From Spirosoma sp. KCTC 42546 (lineage in GTDB: Bacteria > Bacteroidota > Bacteroidia > Cytophagales > Spirosomataceae): a stretch of 64,000 bases of DNA. The stretch covers positions 1,922,001 through 1,986,000 of the forward strand of contig NZ_CP041360.1 in assembly GCF_006965485.1 (NCBI RefSeq). Reading direction: 5' to 3'. The notes below the pieces were generated by a model that saw only the letters and a list, made by a program, of their open reading frames with translations, was not told the origin of the DNA and did no database searches. This document shows positions 18,754 to 28,208 of this stretch, piece by piece; position 1 is the first letter of the stretch, and each line of letters opens with the position of its first letter. The translations under genes were made by a program, and so were the position numbers.

Positions 18754-21700
18754 ATGAAAAAGGCGGTTCTGACTTACACGTTGCTACTGCTTATCTCCTT
18801 TTGTGCAACAGCCCAAAAGGCAACGTTCGAATTTTTTACGACGGCCGACGGACTGTCGGGAAATAATACCTCCTCGGTCACGCAGGATGATCAGGGCTTC
18901 ATCTGGTTTGTGAATGATGATAAACTTCATCGTTATGATGGACGGAATTTTGTGGTGTACCCAACGCCAAGGGAGTTATCGGCTGGTCGGGAACACTTAT
19001 TGGGCCTGGCCTCCTGGCAAGATTCATTGCTATTTGTATGGAGCGAACATTATCCATTTCTGTTCAATCCAAAAACAGGAAATTGGCAACACATAGAACT
19101 CAAGGAGAAGGATAGTAAAAACGACGGGCGTCGTTTTTGGAAAACCTTAGGGCAAGCTAATAGCCTGATGAGCAGAGTGAAAAAAGGCTTTGGTGTAGCC
19201 TACGCCTGGTCGTCTCAGAAGAATAAATTAACGCCTGCCCGCCTGTCCAAACCCAATCCTTTGCTCAGTACCTATTATTGGTCTGGCATGGACGCCTTCG
19301 ATTACACGCTCAGCTATGTTGATACGCTCTACCAAGTGGACAAATCTGGCCATACGCAAACGGTAACCCCACTGGGTAATATTTGTACCGATTGCTATAA
19401 TCTTAACTTTCAAACTGCAACTGACGGCACGATAAAACTACTGGTGAATTTTCGTTTTTATCAATTGGACAAGGCTAAAAACAGATTTGTACCCCATCCT
19501 GCCAATCGTTTTTTGCAAGCTAGCCAAGCTAAATTACTTCGATTTGTTGTAGAAAAAAACGGTAGTATCTGGGCTTGTGGTTACGACAGAGCGCTTATTT
19601 ATTATGACGCCGTAAATGATACACTGTACGATTTTCATGATGAATTGAAACGATTACTCCCGAATCGCAACGATTTCAAGGGTTTATTTCAAGATAGAAC
19701 CGGAATTGTCTGGGTAGATACCAGGCTGGGTTTACTGAAGGTAAGGCCGAAATCTAATCCATTTGATACCTATTTTAGTGGACTGAATCAGGCCAATGCC
19801 TATTATAGTTTCAGAGGATTCACTGAGGACGCAAAAGGGCTGATTTATGGGGTATACTACGAAGGGATCGCAACCTTAGACCCCGCCAAAAAACGACCAC
19901 AACGTAATTATACGTTTAGCCCCATCCTCAACTTATTCGACCTTGCCACCGAAGGGGATCGAGTCTGGATAAATGGCGGGCAACTTTTAAATCCGAAATC
20001 GGGCCAGTTAACCAATGTGCCGAGTGCATTTCTTGAAAATCCCTACAGCGATAATGGTTTTTTCGCCAAAGACAAAAACGGAACCTTGTGGTGGGCTTCT
20101 CATTACTTTTTGTATCGCTTAGATAAGCTGGCAACTGGTTTTCATTGGCGTAAGGAACTGGAGTTATCCGAGAAAATCTTCAATAAGACTGATGCACTTC
20201 ATGTAGGAGCAAAAAGTGGAAAATTATGGCTCAGCTTCAACGGGAAACTGTTGCAATATGATCCCAAAACCAAAAAACAGCATTGGCTAGACCTCAGAAA
20301 TGGGGAGCTGTCCATTTCTCGCATCACAACCATCCAGGAAGACCGAAACGGGAAGCTTTGGTTAGGTACAGATGCCGGGCTTGTTTATATTGATCCTGTC
20401 AGCGGCACCAGGAAGCACTACACAGTAAATGAAGGCTTGCCCAATAATTTTATTTGTGGCCTGTTGACCGAAGGCGATTCCTGCCTGTGGTTAAGTACTA
20501 ATCATGGGCTTTCCCGGTTTCATATTCCTACCAGAACATTCATCAATTTTTTAGAAGAAGATGGCCTGACCTACAACGAATTTAACCGGAAGTCTTATTT
20601 CAAAGCCCATGATGGCCGGATGTTTTTTGGGGGTATGCGGGGCGTCAACGCTTTTTTTCCAAAAGAGGTGATGCAAACGTACCGAAATAGGGATCAGAGC
20701 GCTCAACTAGTGCTTACATCGTTTGAGCACACAGATGAAAGGCTTGATACCGTTCTGCGGGAAATTAATTTTGCCCGCAAGCCCAAAATCCAAATCTACA
20801 ATTGGGATTGGTCGTACACGTTTGAGTATGCGCTGACAGATTATGACAATCCCAGTGAGATCTTCTACAGTTATAAAATGGAAGGCTATAAAGACAGTTG
20901 GTCTCCCCCTTCCAAATTTAATTTTACCCGATTCAATAGTTTACCCAGTGGCGAATATGTTTTCCGGGTGAAAGCGCGGGATAGTCGGGGACGGTGGCAC
21001 CCGAATGAACTGGCTGTGATCGTAGTAGTGCATCCGCCCTGGTGGGCTACCTGGTGGGCCTATCTCACCTATTTTTTGCTGCTTTTAGGCATTGCTTATG
21101 GGATCTATTCTTTTTTGAAAAAACGCTTGCTGCTCCAAAATGAACTGAAACTGGAACAACAGGAAGCCCAGCGACTCAAAGAGCTGGATCAGTTTAAAAG
21201 TCGACTTTATACGAATCTCACCCACGAATTTCGCACCCCACTGACCGTTATCCTTGGTATGGTTGGGCAAATTCGGAGCCAACCCGGAAAATACCTTGAC
21301 GAAGGAGCCCGGCTTATCGAAAACAATAGCCAAAATCTTCTTCGCCTTGTTAATCAGTTACTTGACCTCTCCAAACTTGAAAACAAATCGTTTCAGTTGA
21401 ATGTACAACTGGCCAACATTGAGCCCTATCTGCGCTACATCACCGAATCGTTTCAAACGTTCGCGAATAGCCAAAACTTATCCCTCCGATTTGTTACGAC
21501 TTCGGAGTCGCTTGTGATGGATTACGATCCAGAACAAATAAAACAAGTGTTAACGAACCTGATTTCCAATGCACTTAAATTCACCCCATCGGGTGGCGAC
21601 ATCAGGGTTCGCATGGTAGAGGCTGGAGATCAGTTGATAATCGAGGTGCAGGATACAGGTATTGGCATTGCTGACAATGATCTGCCTCACGTGTTCGACC

Positions 21701-22758
21701 GTTTTTATCAGGTAGATGGCTCGCATACCCGTCAGGGTGAGGGCACCGGTATCGGTCTGGCGCATACGCAGGAATTAGTCAAATTGATGGGTGGCCAAAT
21801 TAACGTGAAAAGCGAGCTTGGCATAGGAACTACGTTTTCCATTTGCATACCCGTGACAAGAAATGCCCCAGAAAGTGACAGAAGGGCGTCAATACAGGAC
21901 CCAGTCATAGAGGTGATTGCGTCAAATCACCCACTTTTGTTACCCGACGAGTCTATTCATCATTCATCTCTCATCGCTCAGCATTCTTCCCTCCCCCATC
22001 TTCTTCTAATCGAAGACAATTCCGACATCGTTATTTATCTCAAGTCCTGTCTTGAGGGACTGTATCAGGTGGATGTAGCTTACAATGGTAAAATTGGTAT
22101 CGAAAAAGCCCTTGAAAGCATACCGGATATCATTATAAGCGATGTGATGATGCCCGAAAAAGATGGCTACCAGGTTTGTGATGTACTGAAGAACGATGAG
22201 CGTACGAGCCACATTCCCATCATTTTATTGACTGCCAAAGCAGGTACCGACGCCAGATTAACGGGCTTGAAACGCGGTGCGGATGCTTATCTGACTAAGC
22301 CATTTCATAAGGAGGAACTGCTGGTACAACTGGCAATGCTGGTGGAGAAGCAAAAGCGATTAATCGCCCATTTCTCCAAAAAACAACTCATAGAGGCACC
22401 TGCACCAGTTATTGAACAGGCAGTAGAAGACGCTTTTGCGCTGGAAGATGCGTTTGTGCAAAAGGTGGCAGAAATTGTGGCGGAAAACTTCGCCGATGAC
22501 GGGTTTGGCTTACTACAGCTCTGCCAAACAATTGGTATGAGCCGATCCCAATTGTTTCGAAAAATGAAAGCGTTGATGGATACATCGCCTTCCGATTTCA
22601 TCCGCTCTTACCGCCTTACCAGAGCCAAACTTCTTCTGGAAACGACTGATCTCAGCGTATCGGAGGTGGCCTGGCGAACAGGATACAAAAACCCCAGCCA
22701 TTTTTCTACTTCATTTCAGGAAGAATTTAGGATTGCCCCAAGCGAAATTAGAAAGTAA
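18754..22758 (+). CDS. hybrid two-component sensor with beta-propeller sensor domain
   Basis: Full-length hybrid two-component protein (1334 residues): signal peptide (about 1-20, ending in ATAQ), two seven-bladed-type propellers built from Reg_prop repeats (about 25-650, e.g. GLSGNNTSSVTQDDQGFIWF, ITTIQEDRNGKLWLGTDAGL), a Y_Y_Y domain (about 680-755), one membrane span (about 768-788), histidine kinase (H824 in THEFRTPLTV) with ATPase, receiver (D1130 in SDVMMPEKDG) and an AraC-type helix-turn-helix at the C terminus. Such proteins usually sense oligosaccharides and switch on a linked polysaccharide locus, but no SusC/SusD or glycoside hydrolase genes are present here, so the target is unclear. 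Confidence 0.93.
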   Translation: MKKAVLTYTLLLLISFCATAQKATFEFFTTADGLSGNNTSSVTQDDQGFIWFVNDDKLHRYDGRNFVVYPTPRELSAGREHLLGLASWQDSLLFVWSEHYPFLFNPKTGNWQHIELKEKDSKNDGRRFWKTLGQANSLMSRVKKGFGVAYAWSSQKNKLTPARLSKPNPLLSTYYWSGMDAFDYTLSYVDTLYQVDKSGHTQTVTPLGNICTDCYNLNFQTATDGTIKLLVNFRFYQLDKAKNRFVPHPANRFLQASQAKLLRFVVEKNGSIWACGYDRALIYYDAVNDTLYDFHDELKRLLPNRNDFKGLFQDRTGIVWVDTRLGLLKVRPKSNPFDTYFSGLNQANAYYSFRGFTEDAKGLIYGVYYEGIATLDPAKKRPQRNYTFSPILNLFDLATEGDRVWINGGQLLNPKSGQLTNVPSAFLENPYSDNGFFAKDKNGTLWWASHYFLYRLDKLATGFHWRKELELSEKIFNKTDALHVGAKSGKLWLSFNGKLLQYDPKTKKQHWLDLRNGELSISRITTIQEDRNGKLWLGTDAGLVYIDPVSGTRKHYTVNEGLPNNFICGLLTEGDSCLWLSTNHGLSRFHIPTRTFINFLEEDGLTYNEFNRKSYFKAHDGRMFFGGMRGVNAFFPKEVMQTYRNRDQSAQLVLTSFEHTDERLDTVLREINFARKPKIQIYNWDWSYTFEYALTDYDNPSEIFYSYKMEGYKDSWSPPSKFNFTRFNSLPSGEYVFRVKARDSRGRWHPNELAVIVVVHPPWWATWWAYLTYFLLLLGIAYGIYSFLKKRLLLQNELKLEQQEAQRLKELDQFKSRLYTNLTHEFRTPLTVILGMVGQIRSQPGKYLDEGARLIENNSQNLLRLVNQLLDLSKLENKSFQLNVQLANIEPYLRYITESFQTFANSQNLSLRFVTTSESLVMDYDPEQIKQVLTNLISNALKFTPSGGDIRVRMVEAGDQLIIEVQDTGIGIADNDLPHVFDRFYQVDGSHTRQGEGTGIGLAHTQELVKLMGGQINVKSELGIGTTFSICIPVTRNAPESDRRASIQDPVIEVIASNHPLLLPDESIHHSSLIAQHSSLPHLLLIEDNSDIVIYLKSCLEGLYQVDVAYNGKIGIEKALESIPDIIISDVMMPEKDGYQVCDVLKNDERTSHIPIILLTAKAGTDARLTGLKRGADAYLTKPFHKEELLVQLAMLVEKQKRLIAHFSKKQLIEAPAPVIEQAVEDAFALEDAFVQKVAEIVAENFADDGFGLLQLCQTIGMSRSQLFRKMKALMDTSPSDFIRSYRLTRAKLLLETTDLSVSEVAWRTGYKNPSHFSTSFQEEFRIAPSEIRK

Positions 22759-22780
22759 CTGATTTATAGGGTATTGTCTC

Positions 22781-22822
22781 ATCTCTCATTGGTTTTAAGC
22801 AATCAATGAGAGATTTTTTTTT
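22781..22822 (+). terminator. intrinsic terminator of second hybrid sensor
   Basis: ATCTCTCATTG (22781-22791) pairs with CAATGAGAGAT (22804-22814), followed by a run of nine T residues. Located 23 bases past the stop. Confidence 0.9.
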
Positions 22823-23038
22823 ACTTGATGCAACGAATAGAAACGTATTTGGGACGAATAGAGAAGTCGGATTAGGTAGAACATCTCAACTTTGTATTCA
22901 GAAGTCAACATATAAAATGACTTCTATAAGAGTACCTACCGTAACTAAAATCAGGATGTGGGCGAGTTTGATTTGACCAGTTAAATTAAGCTCGCCCTAT
23001 ATCCATTTTATCTGTACTCACCTCACCTTTTAATTAGT

Positions 23039-23254
23039 ATGTTTGGCACCATTGTATTTTGGGACGAAGCTACGGGGCAGGGCCAGATACGCGCCTATGG
23101 AGGATCGCCCAAACCACTTTTCTCAGCCTCTGCCATTGACCGTGATGATTTTCCTTCTACGTTAGCTACTGGCCAATTAGTGGCATTCGATTATGATCAG
23201 CTTACGGGTCAAGTTACCAATGTAAGGAGTCTCCTGTATCAACTTGCGAGATAA
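23039..23254 (+). CDS. degenerate cold-shock-domain-like small protein
   Basis: A 71-residue protein whose plan follows a cold-shock domain: GTIVFWDEATGQGQI aligns with the usual GTVKWFNxxKGFGFI, FSASAI with the FVHFSAI region, and GQLVAFDY...GQVTNV with GQxVxFDVxxGxxGxxAxNV. The aromatic RNA-binding motif (FGFI, FVHF) is lost: it reads QGQI and LFSAS. It therefore probably keeps the OB-fold but not normal nucleic-acid stacking. No operon partner; a terminator follows. Length and position of the ATG are right for the family. Confidence 0.6.
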   Translation: MFGTIVFWDEATGQGQIRAYGGSPKPLFSASAIDRDDFPSTLATGQLVAFDYDQLTGQVTNVRSLLYQLAR

Positions 23255-23361
23255 GAAATCGTGTAGTCAGTGTGTTGCCCCTTTTGTAGCTATGAATGCG
23301 TACAAATAGGGAAAGCAAACGGTACAACAGTAGCTTGTTTCGTGTGACAAATTGAAATTTT

Positions 23362-23413
23362 AACCCATACCAACCGGTTGTCGAGCATGAACAGCCGGTT
23401 GGTATGGGTTTTT
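23362..23413 (+). terminator. intrinsic terminator
   Basis: A perfect 16-bp stem, AACCCATACCAACCGG (23362-23377) with CCGGTTGGTATGGGTT (23395-23410), followed by five T residues. It ends the transcript of the cold-shock-like gene. Confidence 0.85.
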
Positions 23414-23510
23414 GTTGTTACTAATCTTAGCGAAACGTAGTTTTCAGTTTTACTATAATATGACCTTAAAGGTACTATAAATCAGTTATTTACCGTTCGC
23501 TAAAGACCTC

Positions 23511-23600
23511 ATGGCCCTGCGCGAATTTATTGCCTATTTGACTGTGGGTTACGAAGAATGCGAATGCCTTGTTGCTGTTTCTATCGATTTCTTCGACTAA
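23511..23600 (+). CDS. possible 29-residue small ORF, uncertain
   Basis: ATG to TAA with sequence beginning MALREFIAYL and ending VSIDFFD, 36 bp before the GMC oxidoreductase start. It could be a leader peptide or chance. No recognisable domain; listed because it fills much of a 380-bp interval after the terminator. Confidence 0.2.
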   Translation: MALREFIAYLTVGYEECECLVAVSIDFFD

Positions 23601-23636
23601 ATAAAACAGTCACACCTGTTCAACTAAACAGTCGCT

Positions 23637-25979
23637 ATGCAGCTTAAACTATCGAAGGCTATTGCCGATATAAAATCCGCTTATGATGTAGTGGTTATTG
23701 GTTCAGGTTACGGTGGAAGTATTGCCGCTTCGCGGATGGCCAGAGCTGGTAAACGAGTTTGTTTACTGGAAAAAGGACGGGAGATTCGCCCCGGTGAATT
23801 TCCCAGAACACTCGATGAATCCTCCCCTCAGTTGCAGATTCATTCCAAACAAGGCCATGTTGGTAATCACACCGGCCTTTTCGATGTGTATGTTGGTGAT
23901 GGCATCAGCGTCGTAAAAGGCTGCGGTTTAGGGGGGACGTCGCTCATCAATGCGAACGTATCCATTGAGCCGGAAATGCGCGTCTTTGAGCGGAGTAGTT
24001 GGCCAACTGCTGTAAAGAATGACCTTGACGGCCTGTTTGCCGGAATGGCCAAAGCGAAAGAAATGCTACGACCAACGGGCTACCCAGTTGGTACGCCGGG
24101 TTATCCTGAACTGCCGAAAACAGTAGCTCATCAAAAATCGGCCGCGGCTCTGGGCGAAGTTTTTAGTTACGTGCCAATTAACGTCAACTTTGAAAATAAG
24201 CCAGAAGGAAACCATGTTGGCGTGGCTCAGCAAGCCTGTAATAATTGTGGGGACTGTTGCTCAGGCTGCAACGTGTCGGCCAAGAATACAACCCTGATGA
24301 ACTACCTGCCCGATGCCGTCAACTTCGGGACCGATATTTTCTGTGAAGTAGCCGTCAGCCATATTGAACGACAGGGGGAGAAATGGCAGGTGTATTACCA
24401 GATTATGAACGTGGGACGCGAAAAATTTCAGGCTCCCCTGTTGTTTGTAGAAGCTGATCTGGTATTCCTGGGCGCGGGCACTTTAGGTAGTACCGAGATC
24501 TTACTTCGATCAGCTCAGAAAGGGACACTTTCACTTTCGACCAAATTAGGCGACCGCTTTACGGGCAATGGCGATGTGCTGGGATTTGGTTATAACACAG
24601 ATCATTCCATAAACGGCATTGGGTACGGAGATGGTACGGATGTGGCACCTGTAGGTCCGTGCATTACATCGGTGATTGATGCCCGTGGTAAACCAGTACT
24701 GGACGATGGTATGGTCATTGAGGAGGGTAGTATTCCAGGCTCTATTCGATCCTTAGTAAAACCCATGCTCTTTTTCTCGTCCCGCCTGGAAGGGCAGCAT
24801 GGCCAACCCGGCCTGGCGAATTGGGTAGAAGAACGAGCTCGTGAAACCGAGAGCCTGTTTCGGGGAGCGTATCATGGTGCGTTAAACAATACGCAGACGT
24901 ATCTGATCATGACCCACGACGATGATAGTGGTAAAATGTCCCTCAGCCAAAAAGGTGACCTGACCATTGACTGGCCGGAGGTAGGCAAGGAGAAAATTTT
25001 CCAGAAGGCTAATGACAATCTACAGAAGGCTACGCAGGCTCTGGGTGGCACGTTTGTTAAGAATCCTACCTGGACTAAAGAATTTGATTTTGATCTGGTT
25101 ACGGTTCATCCGCTGGGCGGCTGCATTATGGGCGACAACGCCGAAATGGGCGTAACCGATCACAAAGGTCAGGTTTTTCACGGGCAGACCGGGACAGAAT
25201 TGTATCTTAATCTGTACGTAGCCGATGGCGCGATTATTCCCTGCTCGTTGGGCACCAATCCATTACTGACCATTTCGGGCTTTGCCGAACGCAATGTGAA
25301 GCTGATTGCCGAAGAACATGGCTGGTCGATCAACTACGATTTTCCGACGCTGAAAGCCAAAGAAGCCGCCATGACGCCCGTTGGTGTCCAGTTCACCGAA
25401 ACGATGAAAGGTTATTTTTCAGCGAATGAAAAAGACGATTATCAGGCAGGTTTAGATAAAGGCAGAGCCGACAATTCGTATATGGCCTTTACACTAACCA
25501 TCCAGGTGCAGAACGTAGGCATGTTTCTGAACGACCCTACGCACCTGGCGGGTATGGCCGGGACGGTAATCGCCCCACATCTGTCTACAAAGCCGATGAC
25601 GGTTTCTGAAGGCCAGTTCAATCTGTTCATCGCCGATGCCAACAATTCGCAGCAGAAGTATATGGAATACAGCATGAAGATGCACACACCAGAAGGCAAG
25701 GTGTATTTCTTCAAGGGGGCCAAAAACGTGTTCGATGATCCGGGGCCTGATATGTGGAAAGACCTGACTACATTATTCATCACCATCTATGACGGCGATA
25801 GCATTGTTTCGCCGGTTTTGGGTAAAGGGATTCTAAAAATCGAAATCGCTGATTTTGCCCAACAACTGACAACAATGAAAGCCCTGCATGCGGATGGGTT
25901 GCTCCATAAATCAGAAGCGCTGGCAGCATTCGGAAAACTGTTTGCGGGCGATGTTTGGGAAACCTACTTCCTGAATTGA
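23637..25979 (+). CDS. GMC-family oxidoreductase, cholesterol-oxidase-like
   Basis: FAD-dependent oxidoreductase of 780 residues. The FAD-binding motif is VVIGSGYGGSIAASRMARAG (about 18-37), followed by LLEKGRE, then GLGGTSLINANV. A Cys cluster C201-x2-C204-x2-C207-C208-x2-C211 sits where related long-chain alcohol and cholesterol-oxidase-like enzymes have Cys-rich segments; the spacing equals a [4Fe-4S] ferredoxin motif. Near residue 490, VHPLGGCIMG and NPLLTISGFAER are the usual C-terminal GMC signature. About 200 further residues (from about 580) form an extra domain. Probable substrates are sterols or long-chain alcohols. First gene of a run reaching at least 29050. Confidence 0.88.
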   Translation: MQLKLSKAIADIKSAYDVVVIGSGYGGSIAASRMARAGKRVCLLEKGREIRPGEFPRTLDESSPQLQIHSKQGHVGNHTGLFDVYVGDGISVVKGCGLGGTSLINANVSIEPEMRVFERSSWPTAVKNDLDGLFAGMAKAKEMLRPTGYPVGTPGYPELPKTVAHQKSAAALGEVFSYVPINVNFENKPEGNHVGVAQQACNNCGDCCSGCNVSAKNTTLMNYLPDAVNFGTDIFCEVAVSHIERQGEKWQVYYQIMNVGREKFQAPLLFVEADLVFLGAGTLGSTEILLRSAQKGTLSLSTKLGDRFTGNGDVLGFGYNTDHSINGIGYGDGTDVAPVGPCITSVIDARGKPVLDDGMVIEEGSIPGSIRSLVKPMLFFSSRLEGQHGQPGLANWVEERARETESLFRGAYHGALNNTQTYLIMTHDDDSGKMSLSQKGDLTIDWPEVGKEKIFQKANDNLQKATQALGGTFVKNPTWTKEFDFDLVTVHPLGGCIMGDNAEMGVTDHKGQVFHGQTGTELYLNLYVADGAIIPCSLGTNPLLTISGFAERNVKLIAEEHGWSINYDFPTLKAKEAAMTPVGVQFTETMKGYFSANEKDDYQAGLDKGRADNSYMAFTLTIQVQNVGMFLNDPTHLAGMAGTVIAPHLSTKPMTVSEGQFNLFIADANNSQQKYMEYSMKMHTPEGKVYFFKGAKNVFDDPGPDMWKDLTTLFITIYDGDSIVSPVLGKGILKIEIADFAQQLTTMKALHADGLLHKSEALAAFGKLFAGDVWETYFLN

Positions 25980-26033
25980 TTAACTCAATCAATAGAATCC
26001 ATACTATCTACAGAATCGTAACGTCCGGAAGCC

Positions 26034-27053
26034 ATGATACACGAGGCCGATTTTGAACGCATTCCCTTCGATGCCCTGGATGGATTCAAGCTCAATTTCT
26101 GGCGTTATAGAGGAACAGATACCAGCAAAGGCCCCATTTTATTGATTCATGGTGCGGGTGTACGTGCCAATTTATTCAACCCACCCAATCAGCCAAATAT
26201 TATTGAGATGCTGGCCGCAGCAGGCTACGACGTATGGCTCGAAAACTGGCGTGCGAGTATCGAATTTGCCGAAAATGAGTGGGATTTAGATCAGGCCGGA
26301 TTATACGATCATCCGGCTGCCGTTCAGAAAATATGCGACGTTACGGGCTACTCCGACATGAAAGCCATTGTCCACTGCCAGGGGTCAACCAGCTTCATGA
26401 TTTCGGTGGTTTTAGGATTAGTACCGCAGGTGAAAACCATTATTACAAATGCGGTTTCACTGCACCCCGTTGAGCAGGAATTTTCGGTTTTGAAGCTGAC
26501 TACGTTAGTCCCTCTTGTCAGTCGAATTACCAACTACCTGAATCCGCAATGGGGAAAGGTGGCACCTACTCTGAAGGCTAAGCTGTTACGGGCTTTTGTC
26601 AATACATTTCACTGGGAGAATGATACCCCCGTTGGCAAGTTTGTCAGTTTCACCTACGGAACTGGCTGGCCCGCACTCTGGGAACTAGCCAACCTGACCG
26701 ACGAAACGAAAAACTGGATTCAGGGCGAATTTGGGGCGGTACCGCTGCGCTTTTTTCAGCACATCCGGCGTAGTGTCAAGCAGGGAGCGCTGGTGCCTTT
26801 TACTGGGGCAGGTACCTATGTCGATCAGCCACCTAAAACATCGGCTCGCTTCGTCTTTTTTGCCGGAAAACTCAATAAATGCTTTAGCTGGAAAAGTCAG
26901 CTAAGAACGTACGAATACCTGAACACACTTGAGCCTAACCGGCACAGTCTGCACCTATTACCCACCTACAGCCATCTGGATGTTTTCTTTGGAAAAGAAG
27001 CTCACCAGGAAGTTTTTCCGACAATGATTCGGGAACTGAATGACCCTACGTAA
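26034..27053 (+). CDS. alpha/beta hydrolase with Cys at the nucleophile elbow
   Basis: A 339-residue alpha/beta hydrolase: GPILLIHGAGVRANLF (oxyanion region), then VHC115QGS where family members have G-x-S-x-G. The elbow pattern small-x-nucleophile-x-small places C115 as nucleophile, as in PHA synthases and dienelactone hydrolases. A late LLPTYSHLDVFFG supplies the His (about residue 314) and an Asp two residues on. It follows the GMC gene by 54 bp; homologues are fused to or neighbour GMC oxidases elsewhere, which supports a joint role in lipid or sterol conversion. Confidence 0.82.
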   Translation: MIHEADFERIPFDALDGFKLNFWRYRGTDTSKGPILLIHGAGVRANLFNPPNQPNIIEMLAAAGYDVWLENWRASIEFAENEWDLDQAGLYDHPAAVQKICDVTGYSDMKAIVHCQGSTSFMISVVLGLVPQVKTIITNAVSLHPVEQEFSVLKLTTLVPLVSRITNYLNPQWGKVAPTLKAKLLRAFVNTFHWENDTPVGKFVSFTYGTGWPALWELANLTDETKNWIQGEFGAVPLRFFQHIRRSVKQGALVPFTGAGTYVDQPPKTSARFVFFAGKLNKCFSWKSQLRTYEYLNTLEPNRHSLHLLPTYSHLDVFFGKEAHQEVFPTMIRELNDPT

Positions 27054-27074
27054 CAACCAACCAGCCCTATTACC

Positions 27075-27293
27075 ATGAACCCAACAAACAGCGTCGAAAA
27101 AACTTCCTGGTTTCACAGAACCTGGCTTGTTATTTTTCTCTGCATCTTTTGTTTCCCGGTCGGCATTTTTGCCCTCTGGAAATCAACGGAATTCTCTCCG
27201 ACTGCAAAGATCATTGGGACGATTCTTTCGCTGGCCATTGGCCTGTTTCTGCTCTGGTTTTACATCATTGCCTATTTTATCCGATACCTGTAA
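27075..27293 (+). CDS. small two-helix membrane protein
   Basis: A 72-residue protein with two hydrophobic spans (about 18-36 and 45-68) and a short cytoplasmic-looking head. No known domain. It sits between hydrolase and decarboxylase genes with gaps of 21 and 22 bp, so it is very probably translated as part of the same operon; overlapping frames on the same strand are worse supported. Confidence 0.65.
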   Translation: MNPTNSVEKTSWFHRTWLVIFLCIFCFPVGIFALWKSTEFSPTAKIIGTILSLAIGLFLLWFYIIAYFIRYL

Positions 27294-27315
27294 TCCAACT
27301 CACTTCCCTTAATCA

Positions 27316-28203
27316 ATGGCAGTACCTAAACGCATTCGAGATTATGAAGGGCGCTATTCATTCGTGGATGGCATTCCATTTAAATTACCTGTTAGCGCAA
27401 CAGATTCGCCCGCGCTCATGGCTGCTTTCCCCTGCAACTACGACGCGGCTCTCAAGCTGATGCCAGGTAATGAGTTGTTTCCGGTTCGCTTGCCAAATGG
27501 GAAGGCCGTCTTTATTGTCACCATCATTAATTACGTTCACACAACCATTGGCAAGTACATTGAGTACAGCCTGGCTGTTGCCTGTACCCACGGCCCCAAA
27601 CCCGCTCCCCGTTTACTACCGGCCCTGTTTCAAAAGTTTTTTAAAACAGGGCAGTTCATTCTCGATCTGCCCGTGAGTACCGAGATTTCAGTAAAAGGGG
27701 GCAAAGGCATCTGGGGAATGCCCAAACACAAAGCCAACCTGGATTTCATTGTTACCGATACAGTCGTCTCATCGCAGTACGAAAAAGATGGCCAGTTTGC
27801 CTTTCGAATTGAAATGGACCGACCGAAACGGGCCAGCATTCACCTGAATATCGGCTCGATCAATTACAGCCATTTCCGGAACATGCTGATGGCTTCCTAC
27901 ATTTATTTCGACTCCAAAGCAGGCATCAACTTGATGAGTAAAGCGCAGGCTCGCCTATACCTGGGTGATCATCCCAAAGTGGCCCGATTGCATACGCTCA
28001 ACATCGAACCGAAGGCGTTGTTTACGGCTTTCCTGCCCAGTTCGCACGGAGTTCTCGACGACCATTTTGAGTGTTGGTTTGTTACCTACAAAACCCCCGA
28101 AACCGATACCTCGGAAGGTCTGTCGAGCGTCTTCGGACTGGAGAACAAGGAGGAGTGGTTACCGGCACCTTCGATTACTGATTTTCAGCGCTATAAACTC
28201 TAA
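27316..28203 (+). CDS. acetoacetate decarboxylase family protein
   Basis: A 295-residue member of the acetoacetate decarboxylase-like superfamily. The strand VFIVTIINYVHTTIGKYIEY, the STEISVKGGKGIWGMPKHK segment and FRIEMDRPKRASIHLN fit the cone-shaped fold. The Schiff-base lysine of the clostridial enzyme lies in YGYPKK; here GMPKHK has K137 at the same place with His at the neighbouring position. Some family members are dehydratases, aldolases or lipid-related enzymes, so the reaction is uncertain. In an operon with the GMC oxidase. Confidence 0.8.
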   Translation: MAVPKRIRDYEGRYSFVDGIPFKLPVSATDSPALMAAFPCNYDAALKLMPGNELFPVRLPNGKAVFIVTIINYVHTTIGKYIEYSLAVACTHGPKPAPRLLPALFQKFFKTGQFILDLPVSTEISVKGGKGIWGMPKHKANLDFIVTDTVVSSQYEKDGQFAFRIEMDRPKRASIHLNIGSINYSHFRNMLMASYIYFDSKAGINLMSKAQARLYLGDHPKVARLHTLNIEPKALFTAFLPSSHGVLDDHFECWFVTYKTPETDTSEGLSSVFGLENKEEWLPAPSITDFQRYKL

Positions 28204-28208
28204 CTCCG

